From assembly GCA_030040495.1 (NCBI GenBank), contig JASHTP010000039.1, forward strand, positions 1-13,828: a stretch of 13,828 bases of DNA, read 5' to 3'. This document shows, piece after piece, positions 7,273 through 13,709 of the stretch. The notes below the pieces were generated by a model. That model made no database searches. It was not told where the DNA came from and saw only the letters and a program-made list of their open reading frames with translations. Within the stretch, counting starts at the first letter, position 1, and each line of letters starts with the position of its first letter. Origin of the DNA: Alphaproteobacteria bacterium. GTDB lineage: Bacteria > Pseudomonadota > Alphaproteobacteria > ATCC43930 > CGMCC-115725. The position numbers and the translations under genes are program-made.

Positions 7273-8142
7273 ATGATCGACCGCTTCGGCAGCGACGCGC
7301 AGCGCCGGCGCTTCCTGCCCAAGCTCGCCAGCATGGAGCATTTCGCCAGCTATTGCCTGACCGAGCCCGGCGCCGGCTCCGACGCCGCGTCGCTCAAGAC
7401 GCGCGCCCGGCGCGAGGGCGAGCACTATGTCCTCGACGGCGCCAAGGCCTTCATCTCCGGCGGCGGCGTCAGCGACGTCTATGTCGCCATGGTGCGCACC
7501 GGCGGCGACGGGCCGAAAGGCATCTCCTGCCTCATCGTCGAGAAGGGCACGCCGGGCCTTTCCTTCGGCAAGAAGGAGAAGAAGCTCGGCTGGAACAGCC
7601 AGCCGACGGCGATGGTGATGTTCGAGAATTGCCGCGTGCCGGTGGCGAACCGGCTGGGCGAGGAGGGCGACGGCTTCAAGATCGCGATGATGGGGCTCGA
7701 TGGCGGCCGGCTCAACATCTCGGCCTGCTCCTTGGGCGGCGCGCGCGCCTCGCTCGAAGCGGCGCAGGCCTATCTCGGCCAGCGCTCCCAGTTCGGCCGC
7801 AAGCTCGCCGAGTTCCAGGGCCTGCAGTTCCGCCTCGCCGACATGGCGACCGAGCTCGAAGCGGCGCGACTCATGGTGTGGCGCGCGGCGTCGAGCCTCG
7901 ACGCGGCCGATCCCGAAGCGACGTTCCACTGCGCCATGGCCAAGCGCTTCGCCACCGACGCCGGGTTCCAGATCTGCGACGAGGCGCTGCAGCTCCATGG
8001 CGGCTACGGCTATTTGAAGGATTTTCCGATCGAGCGTTATCTGCGCGACGTGCGCGTCCATCAGATTCTCGAAGGCACCAACGAGATCATGCGCGTCATC
8101 ATCGCGCGGCGGCTGCTCGCCCGATCGAACGGCGGACCATGA
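7273..8142 (+). CDS. C-terminal fragment of the interrupted acyl-CoA dehydrogenase
   Basis: A 289-residue piece starting at the ATG directly after the premature TGA (TGAATG). It holds the end of the N-terminal helical domain, the beta domain with CLTEPGAGSD (residues 28-37) and the C-terminal helical domain with the catalytic Glu267 (whole-protein 362) and RVHQILEGTNE. Ribosomes stopping at the TGA could restart at this ATG, so the two fragments might be made together, but nothing shows that they assemble. The end overlaps the hydrolase gene by four bases (ATGA). Confidence 0.55.
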   Translation: MIDRFGSDAQRRRFLPKLASMEHFASYCLTEPGAGSDAASLKTRARREGEHYVLDGAKAFISGGGVSDVYVAMVRTGGDGPKGISCLIVEKGTPGLSFGKKEKKLGWNSQPTAMVMFENCRVPVANRLGEEGDGFKIAMMGLDGGRLNISACSLGGARASLEAAQAYLGQRSQFGRKLAEFQGLQFRLADMATELEAARLMVWRAASSLDAADPEATFHCAMAKRFATDAGFQICDEALQLHGGYGYLKDFPIERYLRDVRVHQILEGTNEIMRVIIARRLLARSNGGP

Positions 8143-9212
8143 CCGGCAGCGACGAGATCCTGCTCGAGCGGCGCGGCGGACTCGGCATCGTCACGCTCAA
8201 CCGCCCGAAGGCGCTCAACACGCTGTCGCTGGCGATGTACCGGGTGTTCGACCCGCAGCTCGTCCGCTGGGGCCGGGACGACAGCGTCCAGGCGCTCATC
8301 GTGCGCGGCGCCGGCGACCGCGCCTTCTGCGCCGGCGGCGATGTGCGCGCGATCCACGATGCGCGCCATCACCCGCAAGGCGCCGGCGACTACAAGGCGG
8401 ATTTCTTCCGCGAGGAATATTGCCTCATCCAGCGCGTCCACCGCTTTCCCAAGCCCTATGTCGCGCTGGTAGACGGCATCGCCATGGGCGGCGGCTGCGG
8501 CGTCTCGATCAACGGATCGCACCGCGTCGCCAGCGAGCGCACGCTCTTCGCCATGCCCGAGGTCCAAATCGGCCTCTTCCCCGACGTGGGCGCGAGCCGC
8601 TTCCTCAATCTCTGCCCCGGCCGCATCGGCCGCTATCTCGCGCTCACCGGCGCGCGCATCCGCGCCGCGGACGCGCTCTATTGCGGCTTTGCCACCCATT
8701 ACGTGCCGCATGACCGCGTTGCCGAGCTCACCGACGCGCTTGCCGCGCTCGACTGGAACCCGCGCGAGCGCGGCCGCCAGGCCGACGAGGTCATCGCGCG
8801 CTTCGCCGGCGATCCCGGGCCGCCGCGCCTCGCGGCGTTGCAGTCCGACATCGACCGCTGCTTTTCCGGCGGCTCGGTCGAGGCGATCGTCGCGGCGCTT
8901 CGTCGCGAGACGGGCGATTGGGCGAAAGAGGCGCTCGCGGCGATCGAGCGCGCCTCGCCCCTGAGCCTCAAGATCGCCTTCCACCAGCTCGAGCTTGGCC
9001 GCGGCCTGTCGATCGAGGAGGCGCTGGCGCTCGAGTATCGGATGACGCAGCATGTGATGCAGGGCCACGACTTCTTCGAGGGCATCCGCGCGCTGCTCGT
9101 CGACAAGGACAATGCGCCGCGCTGGCAGCATGGCTCGCTCGAGGCGGTCACGGCGGAAGAGGTGGCCGGCTATTTCGAAAATCTGGGCGAGCGCGAGCTG
9201 CGTTTCGCCTGA
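8139..9212 (+). CDS. 3-hydroxyisobutyryl-CoA hydrolase (enoyl-CoA hydratase/isomerase fold)
   Basis: A 357-residue crotonase-fold protein; hydratases have about 260 residues and HIBCH-type hydrolases about 350, which points to the hydrolase. It has the oxyanion-hole loops FCAGGDVRAI (63-72) and MGGGCGVS (116-123). The HIBCH signature MPEVQIGLFPDVGASRFL contains Glu141 and Asp149, which align with the catalytic Glu and Asp of plant CHY1 and human HIBCH. It should release 3-hydroxyisobutyrate and CoA from 3-hydroxyisobutyryl-CoA in valine degradation. Its ATG overlaps the dehydrogenase stop in ATGA, and mmsB follows after 17 bases, so all three genes form one operon covering adjacent pathway steps. 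Confidence 0.9.
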   Translation: MTGSDEILLERRGGLGIVTLNRPKALNTLSLAMYRVFDPQLVRWGRDDSVQALIVRGAGDRAFCAGGDVRAIHDARHHPQGAGDYKADFFREEYCLIQRVHRFPKPYVALVDGIAMGGGCGVSINGSHRVASERTLFAMPEVQIGLFPDVGASRFLNLCPGRIGRYLALTGARIRAADALYCGFATHYVPHDRVAELTDALAALDWNPRERGRQADEVIARFAGDPGPPRLAALQSDIDRCFSGGSVEAIVAALRRETGDWAKEALAAIERASPLSLKIAFHQLELGRGLSIEEALALEYRMTQHVMQGHDFFEGIRALLVDKDNAPRWQHGSLEAVTAEEVAGYFENLGERELRFA

Positions 9213-9229
9213 GCGGAAGGGAGGAAGCG

Positions 9230-10123
9230 ATGAAGATCGGCTTTATCGGGCTGGGCAATATGGGCGGGCCGATGGCCGCCAACCTGCTCAAGGCCGGGCA
9301 CGAGGTGACGGGCTTCGATGTGGCGAAGCCCACGCTGGACGCGCTGGCGAAAGCCGGCGGCAAGCCCGTCACCGCCGCCGCCGCCGCGGTCGCCCAGGCG
9401 GAAATCGTCGTCACCATGCTGCCGGCCGGCCCCCATGTGCGGCAGGTCTATGCCGGCGAAGGCGGCGTCCTCGCCGCGGTGAAGCCGGGGGCGCTGCTCA
9501 TCGACAGCTCGACGATCGATGTCGAGACCGCACGCACCGTGGCCAAGGCCGCGGCGGAGCGTGGCTTCGACATGCTCGACGCGCCGGTCTCGGGCGGCGT
9601 CGGCGGCGCCGCGGCGGGCACGCTCACCTTCATGGTGGGCGGCAGCGAGGCGGGCTTCGCCCGCGCGCTGCCGGCGCTGCAGGCCATGGGCAAGACCATC
9701 GTCCATGCCGGCCCCTCCGGGAACGGCCAGGCGGCCAAGATCTGCAACAACATGATCCTGGGCATCAGCATGATCGCCGTCTCCGAGGGCTTCGCGCTCG
9801 CCGAGCGGCTCGGCCTCGACTGGCAGCGGCTGTTCGACATCAGCTCGAAATCCTCGGGCCAGTGCTGGTCGATGACCAACTACTGCCCGGCGCCGGGGCC
9901 GGTGCCGGCGGCGCCGTCCAACCGCGACTACCAGGCCGGCTTCACCGCCGACATGATGCTGAAGGATCTGAAGCTCGCCCAGCAGGCGGCGCAGGCCTCG
10001 GGCGCCACCACCCCTTTGGGGGCCGAGGCGGCGGCGCTGTTCCAGATGCTGGTCAATGGCGGCTTCGGGGCCAAGGATTTTTCGGCGGTTTTCCGCATGA
10101 TCCGCGGGGCGGGCAGGGGCTAA
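9230..10123 (+). CDS. mmsB: 3-hydroxyisobutyrate dehydrogenase
   Basis: A 297-residue beta-hydroxyacid dehydrogenase, at normal family length. The N-terminal NAD(P)-binding motif is IGFIGLGNMGGPMAANL (3-19), substrate-binding DAPVSGGVGGA lies at 117-127, and the catalytic Lys170 with Asn174 is in GNGQAAKICNNM. The C-terminal FTADMMLKDLKLA matches MmsB. It oxidises 3-hydroxyisobutyrate to methylmalonate semialdehyde, the product step after the upstream hydrolase. A strong Shine-Dalgarno site (GGAAGGGAGGA) precedes the ATG. The stop is followed at once by a GC hairpin terminator. The partner methylmalonate-semialdehyde dehydrogenase (mmsA) is not in this window. Confidence 0.95.
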   Translation: MKIGFIGLGNMGGPMAANLLKAGHEVTGFDVAKPTLDALAKAGGKPVTAAAAAVAQAEIVVTMLPAGPHVRQVYAGEGGVLAAVKPGALLIDSSTIDVETARTVAKAAAERGFDMLDAPVSGGVGGAAAGTLTFMVGGSEAGFARALPALQAMGKTIVHAGPSGNGQAAKICNNMILGISMIAVSEGFALAERLGLDWQRLFDISSKSSGQCWSMTNYCPAPGPVPAAPSNRDYQAGFTADMMLKDLKLAQQAAQASGATTPLGAEAAALFQMLVNGGFGAKDFSAVFRMIRGAGRG

Positions 10124-10147
10124 GCCCGCGACAAGCGGGCCTATTTC
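10124..10147 (+). terminator. Intrinsic terminator of valine operon
   Basis: GCCCGC (10124-10129) pairs with GCGGGC (10135-10140) around a GACAA loop, followed by CTATTTCCCTT. The stem begins one base after the mmsB TAA. The T-tract is short and interrupted, so termination may be incomplete. Confidence 0.6.
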
Positions 10148-10149
10148 CC

Positions 10150-10186
10150 TTAAATCATTAATTAACTCCCCCGAATTACCCTGGGC
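10150..10186 (+). promoter_or_regulatory. AT-rich promoter/operator region of MarR gene
   Basis: An AT-rich island in very GC-rich DNA carries three TTAA tetramers (10150-10153, 10158-10161, 10162-10165), the last two forming the palindrome TTAATTAA. It sits about 40-75 bases before the MarR ATG and is the likely promoter and possible self-operator. Clear -35 and -10 boxes cannot be assigned. Confidence 0.35.
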
Positions 10187-10225
10187 GCTCGCCGGATCAG
10201 CGTAGCCGGGAGTAGCGAGGGAAAC

Positions 10226-10705
10226 ATGCAGGCCGCATATCTCGACGTCATCGCGCTCATCGAGCGGCTGCACCGCCAGTTCTTGGAGGTGGTGAAGCTC
10301 GAGCTCGATACGCAGGGCGTGCACGACATCAACAACGTGCAGGCCATGATCCTGTTCAACATCGGCGACCTCGAGATGACGGTCGGCGAGTTGACGCTCC
10401 GGGGTTGCTATCTCGGCTCGAACGTCTCCTACAACGTCAAGAAGATGGTCGAGGCCGACTACCTCGTGCAAGAGCGCTCGGCGCATGACCGCCGCTCGGT
10501 CCGCGTGCGGCTCTCCGAGAAGGGCCAGGCGCTGCGCCAGAAGATCGTCAAGATGCACGAGCGCCATGTCGAGGCGCTCGCCAAGGGCCCGCTCACCGAG
10601 CAGGACCTGACCAGCGCGTTCGCCGCGCTGCGCCGGCTCGATCGCTTCTGGACCACGACGGTGGAGCTCGGTGCCCGCGCCGCGCAATTCACTCCCGCCG
10701 CCTGA
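10226..10705 (+). CDS. ldtR: MarR-family winged-helix regulator, LdtR-like
   Basis: A 159-residue MarR-type repressor. The N-terminal dimerisation helix (YLDVIALIERLHRQFLEVVK) leads to the winged helix: recognition helix region RGCYLGSNVSYNVKKMVEADYL (about 59-80) and the wing VQERSAHDRRSVRVRLSEKG (81-100), the usual MarR DRR motif. The DINNVQAMILFNIGD and LGSNVSYNVKK segments match LdtR, the alphaproteobacterial regulator studied in Liberibacter, where it controls an L,D-transpeptidase and stress genes; the targets here are unknown. The ATG has GAGGG about 6 bases upstream. It stands alone between two terminators and behind an AT-rich region. No L,D-transpeptidase gene is adjacent. The MarR family is certain, the LdtR assignment likely. 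Confidence 0.85.
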   Translation: MQAAYLDVIALIERLHRQFLEVVKLELDTQGVHDINNVQAMILFNIGDLEMTVGELTLRGCYLGSNVSYNVKKMVEADYLVQERSAHDRRSVRVRLSEKGQALRQKIVKMHERHVEALAKGPLTEQDLTSAFAALRRLDRFWTTTVELGARAAQFTPAA

Positions 10706-10724
10706 ACCTGTCGCTTACCGCTTT

Positions 10725-10767
10725 CGGCGCCGCGCCGGCCTCGGGCCCGCGCGGCGCCGTTGTTTTT
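10725..10767 (+). terminator. Strong intrinsic terminator after MarR gene
   Basis: A perfect 11-bp GC stem (10725-10735 with 10749-10759) continues past one C-C mismatch into four more pairs (10737-10740 with 10744-10747) with a TCG loop. It is followed by TTGTTTTT (10760-10767). This is the clearest intrinsic terminator in the window, 20 bases after the MarR stop. Confidence 0.85.
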
Positions 10768-10821
10768 GGCGCCCGGCGCCGCCTCAGCTAAGCTCCTCCC
10801 CACCAGCCGAGGGAGGACAGC

Positions 10822-11667
10822 ATGGCAATGCCGGCCGAAACCCGTTCCGTCATCCGCATCGAGGATGTCGAGTATCAGCGCCAAGGCGGCCGCGGCCTGC
10901 TGGCGCGGCTCTACCGGCCGAGCGGCGCCGGGCCGTTTCCGGCGCTGCTGCAGGTGCATGGCGGCGCCTGGACGAGCAAGGACCGCACCGACAACGACTA
11001 CATCGCCAAGGCGCTGGCCGAAAATGGCATCCTCGTCGCCTCGATCGACTTCCGCATGCCCCCCGAGGCCGGCTATCCCGCCTCGCTCGCCGACATCAAC
11101 CTGGCGACGCGCTGGCTCAAGGCGCGCGCCCGCTCCTATGGCAGCCGCGCCGACCGGGTCGGCGCCTTCGGGACCTCGAGCGGCGGGCACCAGGTGCTGC
11201 TCGCGGCGCTTCGACCCGACGATCCCTGCTACGCCGCGCTGCGCCTGGCCGAAGCGCCAGAGACCGACGCCAAGCTGGCCTTCGTCATCTCCGGCTGGGG
11301 CGTGCTCGACCCGCTGCTGCGCTACGGACTCGCCAAGCAGGCGGGCAATGCCGAGCTCGTCGCCAACCACGACGCCTTCTGGGGCAGCGAGGCGGCGATG
11401 CGCGACGGAAGCCCGCCGGCCATCCTGGCAAGCGGCGAGAGGGTGCATCTGCCGCCGGCGCTGCTCTTCCAGGGCGATGCCGACGAGTGGGTCCCGACCG
11501 AGGTCGCGCGCGGCCTGGTTGCAGCCTGGCGCAAGGCGGGCGGCGAGATCGAGCTGCTGCTCTATCCCGGCGCCAAGCACGGCTTCATGACCGGCAAGCC
11601 CGACGCGCCCTATGCCGGCAAGGCGATCGCGGCGATGATCGATTTCATCCGGCGGCACACGCGCTAA
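10822..11667 (+). CDS. Alpha/beta hydrolase of the HSL/carboxylesterase type
   Basis: A 281-residue hydrolase with the HGGAW oxyanion motif (46-50) typical of hormone-sensitive-lipase and BD-FAE type esterases. The nucleophile is Ser119 in GTSSGG, the acid Asp221 in GDADEWVP and the base His253 in AKHGF. No signal peptide is present. It should hydrolyse small esters or amides; the substrate is unknown. The Shine-Dalgarno site is strong (GAGGGAGGA, about 6 bases before ATG). It follows the MarR terminator, so it is probably its own unit, and it converges on gcdH with a 42-base gap that holds no clear terminator. Confidence 0.9.
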   Translation: MAMPAETRSVIRIEDVEYQRQGGRGLLARLYRPSGAGPFPALLQVHGGAWTSKDRTDNDYIAKALAENGILVASIDFRMPPEAGYPASLADINLATRWLKARARSYGSRADRVGAFGTSSGGHQVLLAALRPDDPCYAALRLAEAPETDAKLAFVISGWGVLDPLLRYGLAKQAGNAELVANHDAFWGSEAAMRDGSPPAILASGERVHLPPALLFQGDADEWVPTEVARGLVAAWRKAGGEIELLLYPGAKHGFMTGKPDAPYAGKAIAAMIDFIRRHTR

Positions 11668-11709
11668 CCGCCGGGCTGCACCGCGCCCACGAGCGCGCTT
11701 GCCGTCCGC

Positions 11710-12918
11710 CTAGAACGCCGCGATCCCGGTCTGGGCACGGCCCAAGATCAGGGCGTGGATGTCGTGCGTGCCCTCATAAGTGTTCACCGTCTCGAGATTC
11801 AGCACATGCCGGATGACGTGGTACTCGTCGACGATGCCGTTGCCGCCATGCATGTCCCGCGCCTGGCGGGCGATGTCGAGCGCCTTGCCGCAGGAATTGC
11901 GCTTCAGCATCGACACCATCTCGGGCGTGGCGCGGTGCGCGTCCATCAGCCTGCCGAGGCGCAGGCAGGCCTGGAGGCCGATGGCGATCTCGGTCTGCAT
12001 GTCGGCGAGCTTCTTCTGGATGAGCTGGGTGCCCGCCAGCGGCCGGCCGAAGGCGGTGCGGTTCAAGGTGTAGTCGCGCGCCGCATGCCAGCAGAACTCG
12101 GCGGCGCCGAGCGCGCCCCAGGCGATGCCGTAGCGCGCATTGTTGAGGCAGGAGAAGGGGCCTTTGAGGCCGCTGACGCCGGGCAGCAGCTGCTCCTCGG
12201 GCACGAAGACGTCGTCCATGACGATCTCGCCGGTGACCGAGGCGCGCAAGCTGAACTTGCCCTCGATCTTCGGCGTCGAGAGCCCCTTCATGCCGCGCTC
12301 CAGGATGAAGCCGCGGATGCCCTCATCCTCGGTCTTGGCCCAGACCACCATCACGTCGGCGACCGGCGCGTTCGAGATCCACATCTTGGCGCCCTTGAGC
12401 AGGAAGCCGCCATCGACCTTCTTGGCTCGGCTCTTCATGCCGCCGGCGTCGGAGCCGTGATCCGGTTCGGTCAGGCCGAAGCAGCCTACATACTCGCCGG
12501 TGGCGAGCTTCGGCAGGTATTTCTGCCGCTGCGCCTCGGTGCCGAAGGCGTAGATCGGGTACATCACCAACGAGGACTGCACGCTCATCGCCGAGCGGTA
12601 GCCGCTGTCGACGCGCTCGACCTCGCGGGCGACGAGGCCATAGCAGACATAGCCGACATTGGTGCAGCCATAGCCCTCGATGGTCGGCCCCAAGAGGCCG
12701 AGCTCGCCCATCTCGTTCATGATGTCGCGGTCGAAGCGCTCCTCGCGGAAGGCGCTCTTGACGCGCGGCAGCAGCTTGCCCTGGGCATAGGCGCGCGCCG
12801 CATCGCGCACCATGCGCTCCTCCTCGGAAAGCTCTTCCTCGAGGAGCAGCGGGTCCTGCCAGTCGAAGACCGGCGTGGCGCTGCGGGGCGCCCCCTGGCG
12901 GGCGGCTTGCGGGGTCAT
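11710..12918 (-). CDS. gcdH: Glutaryl-CoA dehydrogenase
   Basis: A 402-residue acyl-CoA dehydrogenase of the GCDH group. It oxidises and decarboxylates glutaryl-CoA to crotonyl-CoA in lysine and tryptophan breakdown, passing electrons to ETF. Glu382 in NTYEGTHDIHALILGRA is the catalytic base, and Arg108 in SGYRSAMSVQSSLVM corresponds to the arginine that binds the glutaryl carboxylate; both motifs separate GCDH from other acyl-CoA dehydrogenases. FGLTEPDHGSD (147-157) is the FAD/acyl-CoA motif and MHGGNGI lies at 356-362. The start ATG at 12918 has AAGGA about 8 bases upstream. It follows the RidA-like gene by 21 bases on the same strand, so the two are likely co-transcribed. Confidence 0.95.
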   Translation of the reverse strand: MTPQAARQGAPRSATPVFDWQDPLLLEEELSEEERMVRDAARAYAQGKLLPRVKSAFREERFDRDIMNEMGELGLLGPTIEGYGCTNVGYVCYGLVAREVERVDSGYRSAMSVQSSLVMYPIYAFGTEAQRQKYLPKLATGEYVGCFGLTEPDHGSDAGGMKSRAKKVDGGFLLKGAKMWISNAPVADVMVVWAKTEDEGIRGFILERGMKGLSTPKIEGKFSLRASVTGEIVMDDVFVPEEQLLPGVSGLKGPFSCLNNARYGIAWGALGAAEFCWHAARDYTLNRTAFGRPLAGTQLIQKKLADMQTEIAIGLQACLRLGRLMDAHRATPEMVSMLKRNSCGKALDIARQARDMHGGNGIVDEYHVIRHVLNLETVNTYEGTHDIHALILGRAQTGIAAF

Positions 12919-12939
12919 CGGACGGGTCCTTTTCGGCGG

Positions 12940-13344
12940 TCAGGCGTCGGGAATGAGGGCGGTCGATTCGATCTCGACGCGGGCGCGGTCGGCGACCAGC
13001 GCGCGGACCTCGACCAAGGTCATGGCCGGGAAGCTCCGGCCGATGATATCGCGATAGGCGGCACCGATCTCGGCGATGCGCCCCACATACTCCTTCTTGT
13101 CGAGCACGTACCAGGTCATGCGCGCGATATGCTCGGGCCCGGCGCCGGCGGCGGCGAGCACGGCGACGGTGTTGGCGAGCGCCTGGCGCACCTGCGCCAC
13201 GAAATCGTCGCTCTCGAACTGCTCCTGGGCGTTCCAGCCGACCTGGCCGGCGACGAAGACTAGGCTGCCGCGGCCGACGATGCCATTGGAATAGCCTTTG
13301 GGCCGCGCCCAGCCGGGCGGGTTCACCGGACGCAACGCGCTCAT
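12940..13344 (-). CDS. RidA superfamily protein lacking the catalytic arginine
   Basis: A 134-residue protein with the RidA/YjgF fold, seen in YSNGIVGRGSLVFVAGQVGWN (18-38), QVRQALANTVAVLAAAGAG and the end VEVRALVADRARVEIESTALIP. Canonical RidA has PARSCVEV, where the Arg binds the substrate carboxylate in 2-aminoacrylate hydrolysis; here the matching residue is Met108 (FPAMTLVEV). It therefore probably belongs to a Rid subgroup without the standard imine deaminase activity. I start it at ATG 13344, preceded by AGGGAGG, although the frame is open to 13410. It lies 21 bases upstream of gcdH, which suggests a role tied to that catabolism, but this is only inference from position. Confidence 0.88.
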   Translation of the reverse strand: MSALRPVNPPGWARPKGYSNGIVGRGSLVFVAGQVGWNAQEQFESDDFVAQVRQALANTVAVLAAAGAGPEHIARMTWYVLDKKEYVGRIAEIGAAYRDIIGRSFPAMTLVEVRALVADRARVEIESTALIPDA

Positions 13345-13370
13345 CGCTTGGCCTCCCTGTCGAAGCGCCC

Positions 13371-13399
13371 CTCTTAGGCCGAATCCGCCGGGCCGGCAA
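13371..13399 (-). promoter_or_regulatory. Promoter candidate for RidA-gcdH operon
   Basis: On the minus strand TTGCCG (13399-13394) and TAAGAG (13376-13371) are 17 bases apart. The -35 box matches four and the -10 box three of six consensus positions. Transcription would begin about 20 bases before the RidA ATG, which fits the chosen start. The match is modest. Confidence 0.35.
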
Positions 13400-13416
13400 C
13401 CCTCCCGCACCGCTTT

Positions 13417-13439
13417 GAAGCGCGATATGCTGGCGCTTC
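13417..13439 (+). repeat. Inverted repeat ahead of small DUF6898-like gene
   Basis: GAAGCGC (13417-13423) and GCGCTTC (13433-13439) form a 7-bp stem with a 9-base loop, ending two bases before the GGGGGAG ribosome-binding site. It also overlaps CGCTT-TG-AAGCG (13411-13422), so two exclusive pairings are possible. A role in controlling either divergent gene is only speculation. Confidence 0.3.
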
Positions 13440-13453
13440 GGGGGGAGCCGCCG

Positions 13454-13645
13454 GTGAGTGAGAAGCGCGAGGTGATCTACGAGTTCATCCACGTCGGTGG
13501 CGCGGTGAAGGTCACCGCCGTCGATGCCGCCACCGGCATCGAGGCATCGATCGTCGGCGACCCCGCCGTCGGCGAGACCGCGCTGAAGCGCCTCGCCCGG
13601 CAGAAGCTCGACTATGTGATGGAGCGGCGGCGCGGCGAGCACTGA
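13454..13645 (+). CDS. Small conserved alphaproteobacterial protein, DUF6898-like
   Basis: A 63-residue protein from the GTG at 13454, preceded by GGGGGAG at 7 bases. It begins with S-E-K-R-E-V-I-Y-E-F after the start and contains FIHVGGAVKVTAVDAATGIEASIVGDP (12-38), then a basic helix ending YVMERRRGEH. The pattern of a short beta sheet (GxAVKVTAxDxxTGxEASIVG) plus one helix matches small proteins grouped as DUF6898 in Alphaproteobacteria, whose function is unknown. The frame stays open to 13298, but that extension lies antisense to the RidA gene. It is divergent from RidA and followed by the MarR-GNAT gene. No signal peptide or membrane segment is seen. No function is proposed. Confidence 0.75.
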   Translation: MSEKREVIYEFIHVGGAVKVTAVDAATGIEASIVGDPAVGETALKRLARQKLDYVMERRRGEH

Positions 13646-13653
13646 CGGGCCAC

Positions 13654-13684
13654 GCCAGATCCTTGACTCCGTCAAGTATCTGGC
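13654..13684. promoter_or_regulatory. Operator-like inverted repeat with -35 box, MarR-GNAT gene
   Basis: Two 14-base arms, GCCAGATCCTTGAC (13654-13667) and GTCAAGTATCTGGC (13671-13684), are complementary at 13 of 14 positions around a TCC spacer. The core TTGACTCCGTCAA holds a TTGACT hexamer (13663-13668) that could be the -35 box; at 17 bases the -10 position reads GATCCT (three of six). It ends 25 bases before the ATG of a MarR-domain gene, so self-repression is the natural reading. Confidence 0.6.
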
Positions 13685-13709
13685 CGATCCTTGCCCGGGA
13701 GGTGCAGGC

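Larger units (their letters stand above)
6988..8142 (+). pseudogene. Isobutyryl-CoA dehydrogenase (ACAD8-like) interrupted by in-frame TGA
   Basis: One continuous frame from ATG 6988 to TGA 8140-8142 encodes a 384-codon acyl-CoA dehydrogenase, the normal family length, except for a TGA at codon 95 (7270-7272). Both sides match the ACAD8/isobutyryl-CoA dehydrogenase group: SIHNMAA before the stop, MIDRFG, YCLTEPGAGSDAAS, GWNSQPT and LHGGYGYLKD after it. The catalytic Glu falls at about 362 (HQILEGTNEIMR). Related proteins carry Trp between NMxA and MID, so a single TGG to TGA change explains the stop. The enzyme would oxidise isobutyryl-CoA to methacrylyl-CoA in valine degradation, passing electrons to ETF. 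The rest of the frame is intact and overlaps the next gene by ATGA, which suggests a recent mutation, a sequencing error or tolerated suppression. Confidence 0.85.

Noticed and set aside
5308..8061. Minus-strand open frame of about 917 codons
   Set aside because: It runs antisense to the LLM gene and the dehydrogenase and overlaps hemB in another frame. Its translation is Arg/Ala/Glu-rich low-complexity sequence without domains, as expected for the shadow of high-GC genes.
7077..8138. Plus-strand frame fused upstream of the 3-hydroxyisobutyryl-CoA hydrolase
   Set aside because: The stretch before 8139 is an out-of-frame reading of the dehydrogenase with no family similarity; the ATG at 8139 starts the recognisable hydrolase.
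9170..10687. Minus-strand open frame of about 505 codons
   Set aside because: It is antisense to mmsB and the MarR gene and crosses both the mmsB terminator and an AT-rich promoter region; no domain is recognisable.
11668..11709. GCGC hairpin between convergent hydrolase and gcdH genes as a bidirectional terminator
   Set aside because: The stem is only about four pairs and no T-run follows on either strand.
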